A stretch of 64,000 nucleotides of DNA from Pandoraea terrae (GCF_902459695.1 NZ_CABPRZ010000001.1:186001-250000); one strand, 5' to 3'. Positions 9,098 through 19,886 are shown, counted from the first letter of the stretch. A program made the numbers and translations. Notes: a model not told the origin generated them from the sequence alone.

Positions 9098-10207
9098 ATG
9101 ACGCGCGCTTTCAACTTCTCCGCCGGTCCGGCGGCGCTGCCCGCGGAGGTCCTTCAGCAGGCCGCCGAGGAAATGCTCGACTGGCACGGTGCCGGCATGG
9201 GCGTGATGGAAATGAGCCATCGCGGCCGCGAGTTCATGAGCATCCTCGCCCAGGCACAGGCCGACCTGCGCGAACTGCTCGCCGTGCCCGACAACTACCG
9301 CATCCTGTTCATGCAGGGCGGGGCGCTCGCGGAGAACGCGATCATCCCCATGAACCTGCTGGGTCAGCGGCCTGACGAACGCCGCACGGCGGACTATGTC
9401 GTGACCGGCGCCTGGTCGGTCAAGTCGCAGAAGGAAGCGCGGCGTTATTGCGACGTCAACATCGCCGCCTCGACCGAGGCCGACAAATTCACGCGCCTGC
9501 CTGCGCAGGCCGAATGGCGGTTGTCGAAGGATCCGGCGTACGTGCACGTCTGCACGAATGAAACCATCCACGGCGTCGAATATTTCTGGACGCCCGATCT
9601 TGCCGCCGCCGGCTTGCCGGATGTGCCGCTCGTCGCGGACGTCTCGTCGCATATCCTGTCGCGGCCGCTCGACGTGAGCCGGTTCGGTGTGATCTACGGC
9701 GGCGCGCAGAAGAACATTGGTCCTTCGGGGCTGACGCTCGTCATCGTGCGCGACGACCTGCTCGACCGCTCGCTGCCGGTGTGCCCGACGGCCTTCCACT
9801 GGAAAACGGTTGCCGAGAACGATTCGATGTACAACACGCCGCCGACCTACGCGATCTATATCGCCGGCCTCGTGTTCCAGTGGCTCAAGCGCCGCGGCGG
9901 CCTGGCCGCCATGGAGGCGCAGAACAAGGCGAAGGCCGAGCTGCTGTATGGATATCTCGACAATAGCGGTTTCTACCGCACCGCAGTCGCGAAGGACTGC
10001 CGCTCGCGCATGAACGTGCCGTTTTTCCTGCACGACGAAACCCTCAACGATGTATTCCTTGCCGGCGCGCGCGAGCGCGGGCTGCTGCAGCTCAAGGGCC
10101 ACAAGTCCGTGGGCGGCATGCGCGCATCGATCTACAACGCGATGCCGCTCGAGGGCGTGACAGCCCTGGTCGATTACCTGCGCGAATTTGAGCGCAGCCA
10201 CGGCTGA
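9098..10207 (+). CDS. serC: phosphoserine aminotransferase
   Basis: 369 residues. SerC is a PLP enzyme that converts 3-phosphohydroxypyruvate to phosphoserine with glutamate; it also serves pyridoxal phosphate synthesis. Landmarks are the start [22 protein letters not shown], the [14 protein letters not shown] segment just before the PLP-binding lysine in [15 protein letters not shown], and the C-terminal [16 protein letters not shown]. The start is set at 9098 because the family always opens with the NFSAGPA motif close to the N-terminus. It is the first gene of the aromatic and serine operon. Confidence 0.97.
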   Translation: MTRAFNFSAGPAALPAEVLQQAAEEMLDWHGAGMGVMEMSHRGREFMSILAQAQADLRELLAVPDNYRILFMQGGALAENAIIPMNLLGQRPDERRTADYVVTGAWSVKSQKEARRYCDVNIAASTEADKFTRLPAQAEWRLSKDPAYVHVCTNETIHGVEYFWTPDLAAAGLPDVPLVADVSSHILSRPLDVSRFGVIYGGAQKNIGPSGLTLVIVRDDLLDRSLPVCPTAFHWKTVAENDSMYNTPPTYAIYIAGLVFQWLKRRGGLAAMEAQNKAKAELLYGYLDNSGFYRTAVAKDCRSRMNVPFFLHDETLNDVFLAGARERGLLQLKGHKSVGGMRASIYNAMPLEGVTALVDYLREFERSHG

Positions 10208-10300
10208 CGGAAATGCAGGCGCCGCGCGGCCGGACATGCCTCCGACGCGGCGCGCAGAATAAGGCGGAGTCTCATGCCGCACCGACACAAGAAGCTATCC

Positions 10301-11383
10301 ATGGAAGACGATCTGAACGCATCGTTGCGCCCGCTGCGCGAGAAAATCGATGCCATCGACCAACAACTGCTGGCGCTGCTCAACCAGCGCGCTGCTGTCG
10401 CGCTTGAGGTCGGCGAAGTCAAGAAGCGCTTCGGCGCGCCGGTGTTCCGGCCCGAGCGTGAACTGCAGGTCATTACGCGTTTGCAGGAAGCCAACGCCGG
10501 TCCGTTGTATGGCGACAATCTTGCCGCGATCTGGCGTGAAATCATGTCGGCCAGCCGCGCGCTGGAGAAGGTCTCGACGGTCGCCTATCTTGGCCCCGCC
10601 GGGACATACAGCGAACAGGCTGCGTTTTCGCATTTTGGCCAGAGCGTGACTGGGCAGCCATGCCCGTCGCTCGACGAAGTCTTTCGCAGCGTGGAGGCCG
10701 GGGGCGCCGATTTCGGCGTGGTGCCGGTCGAGAATTCGACGGAAGGCGTCGTGTCGCGCACGCTTGATCTGCTGCTGCAAAGTCCGTTGACGATCAGTGG
10801 CGAAGTGGCGTTGCCGATCCATCACAACCTGATGACGCAAAGCGGCAAGCTTGACGGCGTGACACGCGTGTGCGCGCACGCGCAGTCGCTCGCGCAATGC
10901 CAGCACTGGCTGACGGCGAACTACCCGCAACTTGAGCGTCAGGCCGTGGCGAGCAACGCCGAAGGCGCGCGCCTGGCGGCCGCCGATTCGACCGTGGCGG
11001 CCATCGCGGGCGATGCTGCGGCGATCAAGTACGGCCTGCAAATCGCGCATACGCATATTCAGGACGATCCGCACAATCGAACGCGTTTCGTCGTGATCGG
11101 CACGCTCGATCCCGATCCGAGCGGGCGTGACCAGACGTCGCTGATCCTGTCGGTGCCGAACCGCGCCGGCGCGGTCGTGAAGCTGCTCGAGCCGCTCGCC
11201 CGTCATGGCGTGTCGATGTCGCGTTTCGAGTCGCGTCCGGCCAAGAGCGGTGCGTGGGAATACTACTTCTACGTCGACATCGAAGGTCATCGTAACGACG
11301 ACAAGGTCGCCGCCGCGCTGGAGGAACTGCGCCAGCACGCCGCGTACTGCAAGATTCTCGGTTCGTATCCGCGCGCGGGTTGA
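10301..11383 (+). CDS. pheA: bifunctional chorismate mutase / prephenate dehydratase
   Basis: 360 residues with three modules: an AroQ chorismate mutase (about 1-90, with RPLREKIDAIDQQLLALLNQRA), a prephenate dehydratase (about 95-275, YLGPAGTYSEQAA and the NRTRFVVIG motif) and a C-terminal ACT domain that senses phenylalanine (SVPNRAGAVVKLLEPL and the ESRP segment). It makes phenylpyruvate from chorismate. The start at MEDDLNASL (10301) fits the family length. An ATG at 10274 with GGAG four bases before it is an alternative that would add nine residues. It lies between serC and tyrA. Confidence 0.96.
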   Translation: MEDDLNASLRPLREKIDAIDQQLLALLNQRAAVALEVGEVKKRFGAPVFRPERELQVITRLQEANAGPLYGDNLAAIWREIMSASRALEKVSTVAYLGPAGTYSEQAAFSHFGQSVTGQPCPSLDEVFRSVEAGGADFGVVPVENSTEGVVSRTLDLLLQSPLTISGEVALPIHHNLMTQSGKLDGVTRVCAHAQSLAQCQHWLTANYPQLERQAVASNAEGARLAAADSTVAAIAGDAAAIKYGLQIAHTHIQDDPHNRTRFVVIGTLDPDPSGRDQTSLILSVPNRAGAVVKLLEPLARHGVSMSRFESRPAKSGAWEYYFYVDIEGHRNDDKVAAALEELRQHAAYCKILGSYPRAG

Positions 11384-11464
11384 GCGCGGATGCTTTCGGC
11401 GCTGCGCCCAACGCGGTGTCCTGCAAGACACACAACGCAGCGTCAAGCACGCCGCGAACGACGT

Positions 11465-12334
11465 ATGAACATTCAAAAACTCGCCATCTTCGGCGTGGGA
11501 CTCATCGGCGGCTCGCTCGCCAAGGCACTGAAGGCCGCGGGTGTGGCCGAACAGGTCGTTGGCGTGGGCCGCAGCGCCGCGTCGCTTGAGCGCGCCGTAG
11601 CGCTGGGCGTGATCGACATCGCACTCGACGCACGCGAGGCCGTGCGCGACGCGGACATCGTCGTACTTGCGGCGCCGGTGGCACAGACGCCGGCACTGCT
11701 GCAGGCCATTGCGCCGCACTTGTCGGGCGGCACCATCGTGACGGACGCCGGCAGCACGAAGTGCGATGCCGTGGCGGCCGCGCGCCGGGTGCTTGGCGAC
11801 GCCGCCTGGCGATTCGTGCCGGGCCATCCGATCGCGGGCGCGGAACTGAGCGGCGTGGCGGCGGCCAAGGCCGATCTTTACGTCAAGCGCCGCGTGGTCG
11901 TGTGCCCGCAGCATGACAATCGCGCACAAGACGTGAGCCGGGTGCGCGAGATGTGGGAAGCCGCCGGTGCGCGCGTATCGGAGATGAGCGCCGAGCAGCA
12001 CGACCGTGTGTTCGCATCCGTGAGCCATCTGCCGCACGTGCTGTCGTACGCACTGATCGCGCAGATGCTCGACGCGCCGGACGCCGCCCTGAAATTCGAT
12101 TTTGCGGGCGGCGGCTTTCGCGACTTCACGCGCATCGCGGCCTCGAATCCCGAAATGTGGCGCGATATCTGCGTGGCCAATCGCGACGCATTGCTCACCG
12201 AACTCGACGGCTACCTGGCCACGCTCGGCGCGCTGCGCACGGCGATTGCCGCGGGCGACGGTGCGGGGCTCGAAGCCGTGTTCCTGCGCGCGAGTCAGGC
12301 GCGTACGCAATGGGCCAAGCAACAGGAAAAGTAA
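11465..12334 (+). CDS. tyrA: prephenate dehydrogenase (TyrA family)
   Basis: 289 residues. TyrA oxidises prephenate (or arogenate) with NAD(P) towards tyrosine. The N-terminal Rossmann motif is [13 protein letters not shown], followed by [11 protein letters not shown], the DAGSTK segment, the [11 protein letters not shown] active-site motif and [13 protein letters not shown]. There is no ACT domain, so feedback control may be weak or at the active site. The start is the Met before [11 protein letters not shown]; the upstream frame is unrelated. Its TAA overlaps the aroA ATG by one base (TAATG), so the two are probably translationally coupled. Confidence 0.95.
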   Translation: MNIQKLAIFGVGLIGGSLAKALKAAGVAEQVVGVGRSAASLERAVALGVIDIALDAREAVRDADIVVLAAPVAQTPALLQAIAPHLSGGTIVTDAGSTKCDAVAAARRVLGDAAWRFVPGHPIAGAELSGVAAAKADLYVKRRVVVCPQHDNRAQDVSRVREMWEAAGARVSEMSAEQHDRVFASVSHLPHVLSYALIAQMLDAPDAALKFDFAGGGFRDFTRIAASNPEMWRDICVANRDALLTELDGYLATLGALRTAIAAGDGAGLEAVFLRASQARTQWAKQQEK

Positions 12335-13656
12335 TGGAAACTCTGAATCTCGGCCCGTACGGCCATGCCGAAGGCACGATCCGTTTGCCCGGCTCGAAAA
12401 GCATTTCCAACCGCGTTCTGCTGCTCGCGGCATTGAGCCGTGGCCGCACACGGGTGCGCGACCTGCTCGCGTCCGACGATACCCGCGTCATGCTCGATGC
12501 GCTGCGCACGCTCGGCGTGTCGTGGACGCAGCAAGGCGAGTCGCGCGATTTCATCGTGGACGGTTGCGGCGGCGACTTCCCGATCAAGTCGGCAAAGTTG
12601 TTCATGGGCAACGCCGGTACGGCGATCCGGCCGTTGACGGCGGCGCTCGCGCTGAACCGCGGCGACTATGAAATTTCAGGCGTCGCGCGCATGCATGAGC
12701 GTCCGATCGGCGATCTCGTCGACGGCCTGCGGCAACTCGGCGCGCAGATTGATTACCTCGGCAACGCCGGCTTCCCTCCGCTGCATGTCCATCCGTCGGC
12801 GGTACAGGCGAGCGCCGCGCCGATCAAGGTGCGCGGCGATGTCTCGAGCCAGTTCCTGACGGCCCTGCTGATGACGTTGCCGCTGTTGCCTTGCGCGAGC
12901 GGCGAGATCGTCGTCGAAGTCGATGGCGAGCTGATTTCGAAACCGTATATCGACATCACGTTGCGCCTGCTGCGCCGCTTCGGGATCGACGTCAAGCAAG
13001 ACGGCTGGTCGCGTTTCACATTGCCGTCGGCAGGGGCCAGCGGAGCGGCCTACCGCAGCCCGGGCGAGATTCGCGTCGAGGGCGATGCGTCGTCGGCATC
13101 GTACTTCCTCGCCGCGGGTGCGATCGGCAAAGGGCCGCTGCGCGTGGAAGGTGTGGGGCGCGACAGCATTCAGGGCGACGTCCGGTTCACCGAAGCGCTT
13201 GAAGCGATGGGCGCGCGCGTCGTGCTGCATGACGATGCCATCGAAGTTGCCGGCATCGACACGCCGGACGGCAAACTGCGCGCCGTCGACATGGACTTCA
13301 ACCATATTCCCGATGCGGCGATGACGATCGCGGTGGCGGCGCTGTTCGCGAACGGTACGACCACGCTGCGCAATATCGCAAGCTGGCGCGTGAAGGAAAC
13401 GGACCGGCTTGCCGCGATGGCGACGGAGTTGCGCAAGGTCGGCGCGACCGTCGAGGAGGGCGCGGACTATCTGCGCGTCACGCCGCCCGTATCGCTCACG
13501 CCGGGCGCAGCCATCGATACGTACGACGATCACCGCATGGCGATGTGTTTTTCGCTGGTGAGCCTGGGCGGTGTGCCCGTAACGATCAACGATCCGAAAT
13601 GCGTGGCCAAGACGTTCCCTGATTATTTCGCCGAGTTCTCGCGCGTCGCACGCTGA
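12334..13656 (+). CDS. aroA: 3-phosphoshikimate 1-carboxyvinyltransferase (EPSP synthase)
   Basis: 440 residues. AroA transfers enolpyruvate from PEP to shikimate-3-phosphate, the sixth shikimate pathway step. Class I features are visible: [10 protein letters not shown] near residue 19, [35 protein letters not shown], the catalytic region [14 protein letters not shown]-like (TYDDHRMAM) and the C-terminal [13 protein letters not shown]. The sequence around GNAGTAIRP lacks the substitutions associated with glyphosate tolerance, so it is expected to be sensitive. The start overlaps the tyrA stop. Confidence 0.98.
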   Translation: METLNLGPYGHAEGTIRLPGSKSISNRVLLLAALSRGRTRVRDLLASDDTRVMLDALRTLGVSWTQQGESRDFIVDGCGGDFPIKSAKLFMGNAGTAIRPLTAALALNRGDYEISGVARMHERPIGDLVDGLRQLGAQIDYLGNAGFPPLHVHPSAVQASAAPIKVRGDVSSQFLTALLMTLPLLPCASGEIVVEVDGELISKPYIDITLRLLRRFGIDVKQDGWSRFTLPSAGASGAAYRSPGEIRVEGDASSASYFLAAGAIGKGPLRVEGVGRDSIQGDVRFTEALEAMGARVVLHDDAIEVAGIDTPDGKLRAVDMDFNHIPDAAMTIAVAALFANGTTTLRNIASWRVKETDRLAAMATELRKVGATVEEGADYLRVTPPVSLTPGAAIDTYDDHRMAMCFSLVSLGGVPVTINDPKCVAKTFPDYFAEFSRVAR

Positions 13657-13673
13657 CTGTCGGCCAATTGCAC

Positions 13674-13692
13674 GATAATCATTTTCATCTAC
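13674..13692. promoter_or_regulatory. AT-rich, Fur-box-like sequence before cmk
   Basis: GATAATCATTTTCATCTAC matches 13 of 19 positions of the classic Fur box. It lies in an unusually AT-rich 83-base gap between aroA and cmk that also holds a AAAATTTTC palindromic stretch. The match may be chance, because iron control of cmk would be odd. Confidence 0.2.
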
Positions 13693-13739
13693 AAGGAAAA
13701 TTTTCTTTCCAGGCGGCAATAATAGATCAGGACAATTGG

Positions 13740-14432
13740 ATGTCAGATTTGATAGCGGATGATTCGATTCCCGTCATTACCGTGGACGGGCCGACCGCGT
13801 CGGGCAAGGGCACGGTGGCGCATCGTGTCGCGGATGCCTTGGGCTTTCACTATCTTGATAGCGGCGCGCTGTACCGGCTGACGGCCCTGGCGAGCGCGCG
13901 CCACGGCATTGACCCGGACGATTCCGGCGCATTGGCCGTGTTGGCCGAGACGCTCGACGTCCGCTTTGCCGATCAGCGCATCTGGCTCGCGGGCGAAGAC
14001 GTGTCGGATGCGATTCGGGCCGAGGCGATCGGCAACCAGGCTTCCTCGATCGCCGTGCATCCCTCGGTGCGCCATGCGCTCGTGGCGTTGCAGCGGGCCT
14101 TCAAGACCGCGCCGGGCCTCGTCGCGGACGGCCGCGACATGGGCACGGTGATTTTCCCGGAAGCCGATTTGAAGGTGTTCCTGACGGCCACCCCGCAGGC
14201 CCGCGCGCAGCGGCGCTATAAGCAATTGATAGAAAAAGGTTTTTCTGCTAATATAGATAGTCTTCTGTTGGATCTGGAAGCGCGGGATGCCCGGGATCGT
14301 ACTCGTGCGGAAGCGCCGCTCAGGCCGGCAGAAGGTGCGCGGGTGCTCGATACGTCCGGGCTCAACGTCGATGAGGCGGTGTCCCGGGTGCTCGAATGGT
14401 TCGCACAAGCGCAGTATCCGCAAGGTGCCTGA
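13740..14432 (+). CDS. cmk: (d)CMP kinase
   Basis: 230 residues. Cmk phosphorylates CMP and dCMP with ATP. The P-loop [12 protein letters not shown] is at residues 17-28, with YLDSGALYR and [15 protein letters not shown] downstream. The start at MSDLIADDS gives the family length, with an AGGA ribosome site seven bases before. Codons at 14226-14254 are strikingly AT-rich compared with the rest of the gene and hold a promoter pointing at rpsA. The arrangement aroA-cmk-rpsA-ihfB is conserved in many proteobacteria. Confidence 0.96.
   Translation: MSDLIADDSIPVITVDGPTASGKGTVAHRVADALGFHYLDSGALYRLTALASARHGIDPDDSGALAVLAETLDVRFADQRIWLAGEDVSDAIRAEAIGNQASSIAVHPSVRHALVALQRAFKTAPGLVADGRDMGTVIFPEADLKVFLTATPQARAQRRYKQLIEKGFSANIDSLLLDLEARDARDRTRAEAPLRPAEGARVLDTSGLNVDEAVSRVLEWFAQAQYPQGA
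14226..14254 (+). promoter_or_regulatory. internal sigma70 promoter for rpsA-ihfB
   Basis: TTGATA (14226-14231), a 17-base spacer and TAATAT (14249-14254) lie inside the cmk reading frame, 330 bases upstream of rpsA. The surrounding codons are AT-rich, unlike the rest of cmk, which suggests selection on the DNA. It is the best match to a sigma70 consensus I saw in the window. Confidence 0.7.
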
Positions 14433-14583
14433 GAGAAGTCGTCGTGGCTGTCATGCCGACATGTCTCCCGGGCGTTGTTAATTAACTTCTAACCCTTCCG
14501 TTGCGGCGACGTCATTCCCCCGAATCCGGATTGTCCGGGGCCTTGAGACGAATTGACGAAGTCCGATGGCGTAATCCACATTT

Positions 14584-16287
14584 ATGTCCGACCTGCAAAC
14601 CTCGACCAACGAATCATTCGCGGCTCTGTTCGAAGAGTCGCTCTCCCGCCAAGACATGCGCGCTGGTGAAGTCATCAGCGCTGAAGTCGTGCGGGTTGAC
14701 CACAACTTCGTGGTCGTTAACGCCGGCTTGAAGTCCGAAGCGTACATCCCCATCGAAGAATTCCTGAATGATCAGGGCGAGGTCGAGGTTCAGTCCGGCG
14801 ATTTCGTTTCCGTGGCGATCGATGCCCTGGAAAACGGCTACGGCGACACCGTGCTGTCGCGCGACAAGGCCAAGCGTCTGGCCTCGTGGCTGCAACTGGA
14901 AAAGGCCCTGGAGTCGGGCGACCTGGTCACCGGCACCATCACCGGCAAGGTGAAGGGCGGCCTGACTGTCATGGTCAACGGCATCCGTGCGTTCCTGCCG
15001 GGCTCGCTGGTCGATACGCGTCCGGTCAAGGACACGACCCCGTACGAAGGCAAGACCCTCGAATTCAAGGTCATCAAGCTCGACCGCAAGCGCAACAACG
15101 TTGTGCTGTCGCGCCGCGCCGTGATCGAAGCCACCCAGGGCGAAGAGCGCGCCAAGCTGCTCGAAACGCTGAAGGAAGGCGCGATCGTCAAGGGCGTGGT
15201 CAAGAACATCACCGACTACGGCGCGTTCGTGGATCTGGGCGGTATCGACGGCCTGCTGCACATCACCGACATCGCATGGCGTCGCGTGCGTCACCCGAGC
15301 GAAGTCCTGTCGGTTGGCCAGGAAGTCACCGCCAAAATTCTCAAGTTCGATCAAGAGAAGGGCCGTGTCTCGCTGGGCGTCAAGCAACTCGGCGAAGATC
15401 CGTGGGAAGGCATTGCTCGCCGTTACCCGCAAGGCACCCGCCTGTTCGGCAAGGTTACCAACATCACCGACTACGGCGCGTTCGTCGAAGTGGAATCGGG
15501 CATCGAAGGCCTGGTTCACGTGTCGGAAATGGACTGGACCAACAAGAACGTGGCCCCGACCAAGGTTGTCCAGCTGGGCGACGAAGTCGAAGTCATGGTC
15601 CTGGAAATCGACGAAGACCGTCGCCGTATCAGCTTGGGCATGAAGCAGTGCAAGCCGAATCCCTGGGATGACTTCTCGCGCAACTTCAAGAAGGGCGACA
15701 AGATCAAGGGCGGCATCAAGTCGATCACCGACTTTGGCGTGTTCATCGGCCTGCCGGGCGGCATCGACGGTCTGGTGCACCTGTCGGACCTGTCGTGGAG
15801 CGAAACCGGCGAAGACGCCGTGCGCAAGTACAAGAAGGGCGACGAAGTCGAAGCCGTGGTTCTGGGCATCGACGTCGACAAGGAACGCATCTCGCTGGGT
15901 ATCAAGCAACTCGAAGGCGATCCGTTCAACAACTTCGTGGCCATCAACGACAAGGGCTCGATCGTCAACGGTACCGTCAAGGCCGTCGACCCGAAGGGTG
16001 CCGTCGTCTCGCTGGGCGATGACGTTGAAGGTTACCTGCGTGCTTCGGAAATCGCCCACGACCGCGTGGAAGATGCCCGTAACGTGCTCAAGGAAGGTGA
16101 TGCCGTCAATGCGATGATCGTCAACATCGATCGCAAGTCGCGCAACATCAACCTGTCGATCAAGGCCAAGGATTCGGCCGAACAGCAGGAAGCCATGAGC
16201 AAGATGGCAACGGACAGCTCCGCTGCCAGCGGCACCACCAACCTGGGTGCGTTGCTCAAGGCCAAGCTGGACAGCCAGAACCAGTAA
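14584..16287 (+). CDS. rpsA: 30S ribosomal protein S1
   Basis: 567 residues with six S1 RNA-binding repeats. The last four repeats are clear from the recurring [22 protein letters not shown] pattern (near residues 205, 290, 380 and 465). S1 holds mRNA on the 30S subunit and is needed for most translation initiation. The sequence opens with [20 protein letters not shown]. It is preceded by 151 non-coding bases with a CCCCCGAATCCGGATTGTCCGGGG-like stem, which could serve S1 autoregulation known in E. coli. ihfB follows 12 bases downstream. Confidence 0.99.
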   Translation: MSDLQTSTNESFAALFEESLSRQDMRAGEVISAEVVRVDHNFVVVNAGLKSEAYIPIEEFLNDQGEVEVQSGDFVSVAIDALENGYGDTVLSRDKAKRLASWLQLEKALESGDLVTGTITGKVKGGLTVMVNGIRAFLPGSLVDTRPVKDTTPYEGKTLEFKVIKLDRKRNNVVLSRRAVIEATQGEERAKLLETLKEGAIVKGVVKNITDYGAFVDLGGIDGLLHITDIAWRRVRHPSEVLSVGQEVTAKILKFDQEKGRVSLGVKQLGEDPWEGIARRYPQGTRLFGKVTNITDYGAFVEVESGIEGLVHVSEMDWTNKNVAPTKVVQLGDEVEVMVLEIDEDRRRISLGMKQCKPNPWDDFSRNFKKGDKIKGGIKSITDFGVFIGLPGGIDGLVHLSDLSWSETGEDAVRKYKKGDEVEAVVLGIDVDKERISLGIKQLEGDPFNNFVAINDKGSIVNGTVKAVDPKGAVVSLGDDVEGYLRASEIAHDRVEDARNVLKEGDAVNAMIVNIDRKSRNINLSIKAKDSAEQQEAMSKMATDSSAASGTTNLGALLKAKLDSQNQ

Positions 16288-16299
16288 GGTCCAGGGCTT

Positions 16300-16593
16300 A
16301 TGACCAAGTCTGAATTGGTCAACCAGTTGGCGGCGCGGTTTCCCCAGTTGGTGCTCAAGGACGCGGATTTCGCGGTCAAGACCATTCTCGATGCGATGAC
16401 GGAAGCGCTTGCGCGCGGTCATCGGATCGAGATCCGCGGATTCGGCAGTTTTGGGCTCAACCGGCGGCCGCCGCGCGTCGGGCGCAACCCCAAGTCGGGC
16501 GAGAAAGTGTTGGTGCCGGAGAAATTCGTGCCGCATTTCAAGCCGGGCAAGGAACTGCGCGAGCGGGTTGATCACAAGGCGTCGGACCAGTAA
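16300..16593 (+). CDS. ihfB: integration host factor subunit beta
   Basis: 97 residues. A nucleoid DNA-bending protein of the HU/IHF family; with IhfA it bends specific sites by about 160 degrees. It is recognised by [15 protein letters not shown], the [22 protein letters not shown] core with the DNA-intercalating arm, and a basic tail. The position directly after rpsA is the usual one for ihfB and separates it from HU. An intrinsic terminator lies about 30 bases after the stop. Confidence 0.98.
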   Translation: MTKSELVNQLAARFPQLVLKDADFAVKTILDAMTEALARGHRIEIRGFGSFGLNRRPPRVGRNPKSGEKVLVPEKFVPHFKPGKELRERVDHKASDQ

Positions 16594-16624
16594 TCTGGCC
16601 CGTTTTGGGATTTGCCAAGCAAGG

Positions 16625-16648
16625 AAAGCGCCTGCGGGCGCTTTTTTT
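16625..16648 (+). terminator. intrinsic terminator after ihfB
   Basis: AAAGCGCC (16625-16632), a TGCG loop and the complementary GGCGCTTT are followed by a run of seven T. It ends the serC-ihfB unit. The rest of the 344-base gap before lapA holds a second GC-rich hairpin (around 16669-16690) without a T-run and no supported gene. Confidence 0.85.
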
Positions 16649-16937
16649 GCGTCCGGCTTTTTGAAGCACCCCGGGCTTCCCGGGTGTGTACGGGCTGGCA
16701 AATCAAGTTCAACCGAGCATGGCTTCGGCCATGGGCCGAGGCTCGTATCGTGCGCATCACGCGCGTAAACGGCGTGGCTTGTGACGGCAACGAGTACGCT
16801 GCGTCGTTTGACGGGGCACATCCGGTACAATAGCCGCACGTCGCGCGCTGCACGTGCCGCCCGCGCCTCGCGAGGGCGGTGGCGGTGCCTGTGGTGCGCC
16901 TCAACATACGGCAATCCTGCTGCGGGAGCCTTTCGGC

Positions 16938-17231
16938 ATGAAGCTGATTGTTTGGATCATTCGACTCGTCGTCTTTCTGTTTCTCCTGAGTCTGGCGCTG
17001 GCCAATACTGCGGAAGTCACGCTGAACCTGTTCCTCGGCCATATCTGGACGGCGCCGCTCATCATGATCGGCCTGGCGTTTTTCGTCGTGGGCGGCGTAA
17101 TCGGTGTGCTCGCGACGCTGCCGAGCCTGATGCGTATCCGCCTGGAGTTGCGTCGTGCCCGACGTGAACTCGCACGCGCCCAAAACGATCCGAATGCGGT
17201 CGATCAACCGCCGATGCTGCCGCCGGTCTGA
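16938..17231 (+). CDS. lapA: LapA family (DUF1049) inner membrane protein
   Basis: 97 residues with two membrane segments (about 5-25 and 40-62) and a basic, Arg-rich cytoplasmic tail. The NTAEVTLNLFLG motif between the helices is typical of LapA (YciS). LapA partners LapB in controlling LpxC turnover and lipopolysaccharide assembly in E. coli. The start MKLIVWIIR is preceded by GGGAG. It is followed by lapB, the conserved pairing. Confidence 0.88.
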   Translation: MKLIVWIIRLVVFLFLLSLALANTAEVTLNLFLGHIWTAPLIMIGLAFFVVGGVIGVLATLPSLMRIRLELRRARRELARAQNDPNAVDQPPMLPPV

Positions 17232-17303
17232 TGCTGCGCGGCACGCTGCGTCGAAACCCCTTCCAACCGCCCGTACACGGACGAAACCGGACGTAATCGC
17301 ATA

Positions 17304-18479
17304 ATGGAATTCGAGGTTTGGTGGCTGCTCGCCATCCCCGTGATTTTCGGCATGGGCTGGGCTGCTGCCCGATTCGACCTGCGCAGCCTGCTCTCCGAGA
17401 GCAGCAACTTGCCGCGGTCCTATTTCCGCGGGCTCAATTTCCTGCTCAACGAGCAGCCCGACAAGGCCATCGACGCCTTCATCGAGGTCGCCAAGCTCGA
17501 CCCGGAAACTACGGAACTGCACTTCGCGCTTGGCAGTCTGTTTCGCCGCCGCGGCGAAACCGAGCGGGCCATTCGCGTGCATCAGAACCTGCTTTCCCGG
17601 GACGACCTGCCGCAAGCCGACCAGGAGCATGCGCTGTTCGAACTCGGCCACGACTTCCTCAAGGCGGGTTTGCTCGACCGTGCAGAGGACACCTTCGGCC
17701 GGCTGCAAACCGGCAGTTATGCCAAGGCCGCGCAACATAGCGTGCTGACCATCTATCAAATCGAGAAAGAGTGGCAGAAGGCGCTGGTGGCGGCCGAACA
17801 GATCGCGGAGCAGGATCCGTCGGTGTCGTATCAGAAGGAAATCGCACAATTCCATTGCGAGCTTGCGCAGGAAGCCATGCAGCGCAAGGATATGCCGGCG
17901 GTGGCAGGCGAACTCGACGCCGCCTTGCGCGCCAACCCCGCCAATGTCCGGGCGACGCTGTTGCGCGGCGATTTGCTGCTGGCGGCCGGCGATGCGCAGG
18001 GCGCCCTGCGCGCGTTGCGCGACATCGAGCAGCAGAATCCGATATACCTGGGCCTGGCGGCCAAGCGGCTGATGCGCGCGTATGAGGCGCTCGGACGCGC
18101 GCCGGAGGGCGTGGCGCTGTTGCGTGACGCGCTGTTCAAGAATCCGTCTGACGATCTGCTCGAGATCGTCTACGAGAAGACGCTCGCGCTCGAAGGCGCC
18201 GGCGCTGCGCTTGCGCTGATGCGCGAAAGCATGCAGCGCGCGCCGAGCGCGCAGGGCATGACGAAACTGCTTGAGGCGCGTGCCGCCGCGGCCGATGGTC
18301 AGACGCAGGCCGATTTGCAATTGATGGCCAAGCTGGTCCAGCAGCGCACCAAATCGTTGCCACGCTACGTCTGCGATCAATGCGGTTTCCGTGCCCGGTT
18401 GTTCTATTGGCAATGCCCAGGCTGTACCGGCTGGGAAACCTACACACCCCGCCGCGCCGACGTGGCGGCAAGTACCTGA
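17304..18479 (+). CDS. lapB: LPS assembly protein LapB (TPR protein)
   Basis: 391 residues. An N-terminal membrane anchor (FEVWWLLAIPVIFGMGWAAARF) is followed by several tetratricopeptide repeats and a C-terminal rubredoxin-like zinc ribbon, CDQCGF...CPGC (around residues 355-375). LapB (YciM) recruits FtsH to degrade LpxC and so balances lipopolysaccharide against phospholipid synthesis. The full set of features is present. It stands directly before ugd, hldA and hldD, which also make lipopolysaccharide precursors. Confidence 0.95.
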   Translation: MEFEVWWLLAIPVIFGMGWAAARFDLRSLLSESSNLPRSYFRGLNFLLNEQPDKAIDAFIEVAKLDPETTELHFALGSLFRRRGETERAIRVHQNLLSRDDLPQADQEHALFELGHDFLKAGLLDRAEDTFGRLQTGSYAKAAQHSVLTIYQIEKEWQKALVAAEQIAEQDPSVSYQKEIAQFHCELAQEAMQRKDMPAVAGELDAALRANPANVRATLLRGDLLLAAGDAQGALRALRDIEQQNPIYLGLAAKRLMRAYEALGRAPEGVALLRDALFKNPSDDLLEIVYEKTLALEGAGAALALMRESMQRAPSAQGMTKLLEARAAAADGQTQADLQLMAKLVQQRTKSLPRYVCDQCGFRARLFYWQCPGCTGWETYTPRRADVAAST

Positions 18480-18501
18480 TTATTTTTTTCGCTAAAACAT
18501 C

Positions 18502-19875
18502 ATGAAAGTTACCATTATCGGCACCGGATACGTCGGCCTGGTCACCGGAGCATGCCTCGCCGAACTCGGCAACGACGTGTTCTGTCTTGACGTGGATCCG
18601 CGCAAGATCGAAATCCTGAACAGCGGCGGTGTCCCGATTCACGAGCCCGGACTGCAGGAAATCATTGCGCGCAATCGTGAGGCAGGCCGCCTGCAATTCT
18701 CGACAGATATTCCGGCTTCCGTGGCGCATGGCGAAGTGCAGTTCATCGCCGTCGGCACGCCGCCCGACGAAGACGGCTCGGCCGACCTCCAGTATGTCGT
18801 GGCCGCAGCACGCAACATCGGCCGTTACGCGACCGATTTCAAGGTGGTAGTCGACAAGTCGACCGTGCCGGTCGGCACCGCCGACAGGGTGAGCGCCGCG
18901 ATCACCGAGGAACTGAAGGCGCGCAAGCTCGACGTCGAATTCTCGGTGGTCTCGAATCCCGAATTCCTGAAGGAAGGCGCGGCTGTCGAAGACTTCATGC
19001 GCCCCGACCGTATCGTGCTCGGCAGCGACGAGGATGACGCCGGTCTGCGTGCCAAGGCAACGATGAAGCGTCTGTATGCGCCGTTCAACCGCAATCACGA
19101 GCGCACGCTGTACATGGATGTCCACTCGGCGGAGTTCACGAAGTACGCGGCGAACGCCATGCTGGCCACGCGGATTTCGTTCATGAACGAACTGGCCAAT
19201 CTGGCCGATCGCGTCGGCGCCGACATCGAACAGGTGCGCCAGGGCATCGGCTCGGACCCGCGTATCGGCTATCACTTCCTGTATGCCGGTTGCGGCTACG
19301 GCGGCTCGTGTTTCCCGAAGGATGTGCAGGCGCTCGTGCGCACCGCCTCGGATTACGGCCTGCCGCTACGCATTCTGAACGCCGTCGAAGAGGTCAACGA
19401 TCATCAGAAGGAAGTCCTGATCGGCAAGGTCGTCGCGCGTCTGGGCGAGGATCTGTCCGACCGGACCTTCGCGCTGTGGGGGCTCGCGTTCAAGCCGAAC
19501 ACGGACGACATGCGCGAAGCGCCGAGCCGGCGCGTGATTGCCGAGCTGATCGCGCGCGGCGCGCGCGTCAAAGTCTACGACCCCGTGGCGATGGATGAAG
19601 CGCGCCGTGTCATTGCGCTGGATTTTGCTGATCGTCCTGATGCGCATGCGCGTATTACCTTCTGCGCGACGCAGAATGACACGCTGGCCGGCGCCGACGC
19701 GCTCGTCATCGTCACGGAATGGAAGGCGTTCCGCAGCCCGAACTTCGAGCGCGTGAAAACGGAACTGAAGCTGCCGCTGATTTTCGATGGCCGTAATCTG
19801 TACGAGCCGGAAGCCATGCGCGAACTCGGCATCGAATACCACGCCATCGGCCGCGCGCTGCATGTGACGGTGTAA
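18502..19875 (+). CDS. ugd: UDP-glucose 6-dehydrogenase
   Basis: 457 residues. Ugd oxidises UDP-glucose twice to UDP-glucuronate, the precursor of polysaccharide sugars and of 4-amino-4-deoxyarabinose on lipid A. The N-terminal Rossmann motif is [10 protein letters not shown], and the catalytic cysteine is Cys270 in [20 protein letters not shown] and the C-terminal [17 protein letters not shown] complete the family signature. It begins 22 bases after lapB and is followed 11 bases later by hldA. Confidence 0.97.
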   Translation: MKVTIIGTGYVGLVTGACLAELGNDVFCLDVDPRKIEILNSGGVPIHEPGLQEIIARNREAGRLQFSTDIPASVAHGEVQFIAVGTPPDEDGSADLQYVVAAARNIGRYATDFKVVVDKSTVPVGTADRVSAAITEELKARKLDVEFSVVSNPEFLKEGAAVEDFMRPDRIVLGSDEDDAGLRAKATMKRLYAPFNRNHERTLYMDVHSAEFTKYAANAMLATRISFMNELANLADRVGADIEQVRQGIGSDPRIGYHFLYAGCGYGGSCFPKDVQALVRTASDYGLPLRILNAVEEVNDHQKEVLIGKVVARLGEDLSDRTFALWGLAFKPNTDDMREAPSRRVIAELIARGARVKVYDPVAMDEARRVIALDFADRPDAHARITFCATQNDTLAGADALVIVTEWKAFRSPNFERVKTELKLPLIFDGRNLYEPEAMRELGIEYHAIGRALHVTV

Positions 19876-19886
19876 GGGGAGCCGCG

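Noticed and set aside
16808-16831. TTGACG and TACAAT before lapA as a promoter
   Set aside because: The spacer is only 12 bases, too short for sigma70; only the -10 could be real.
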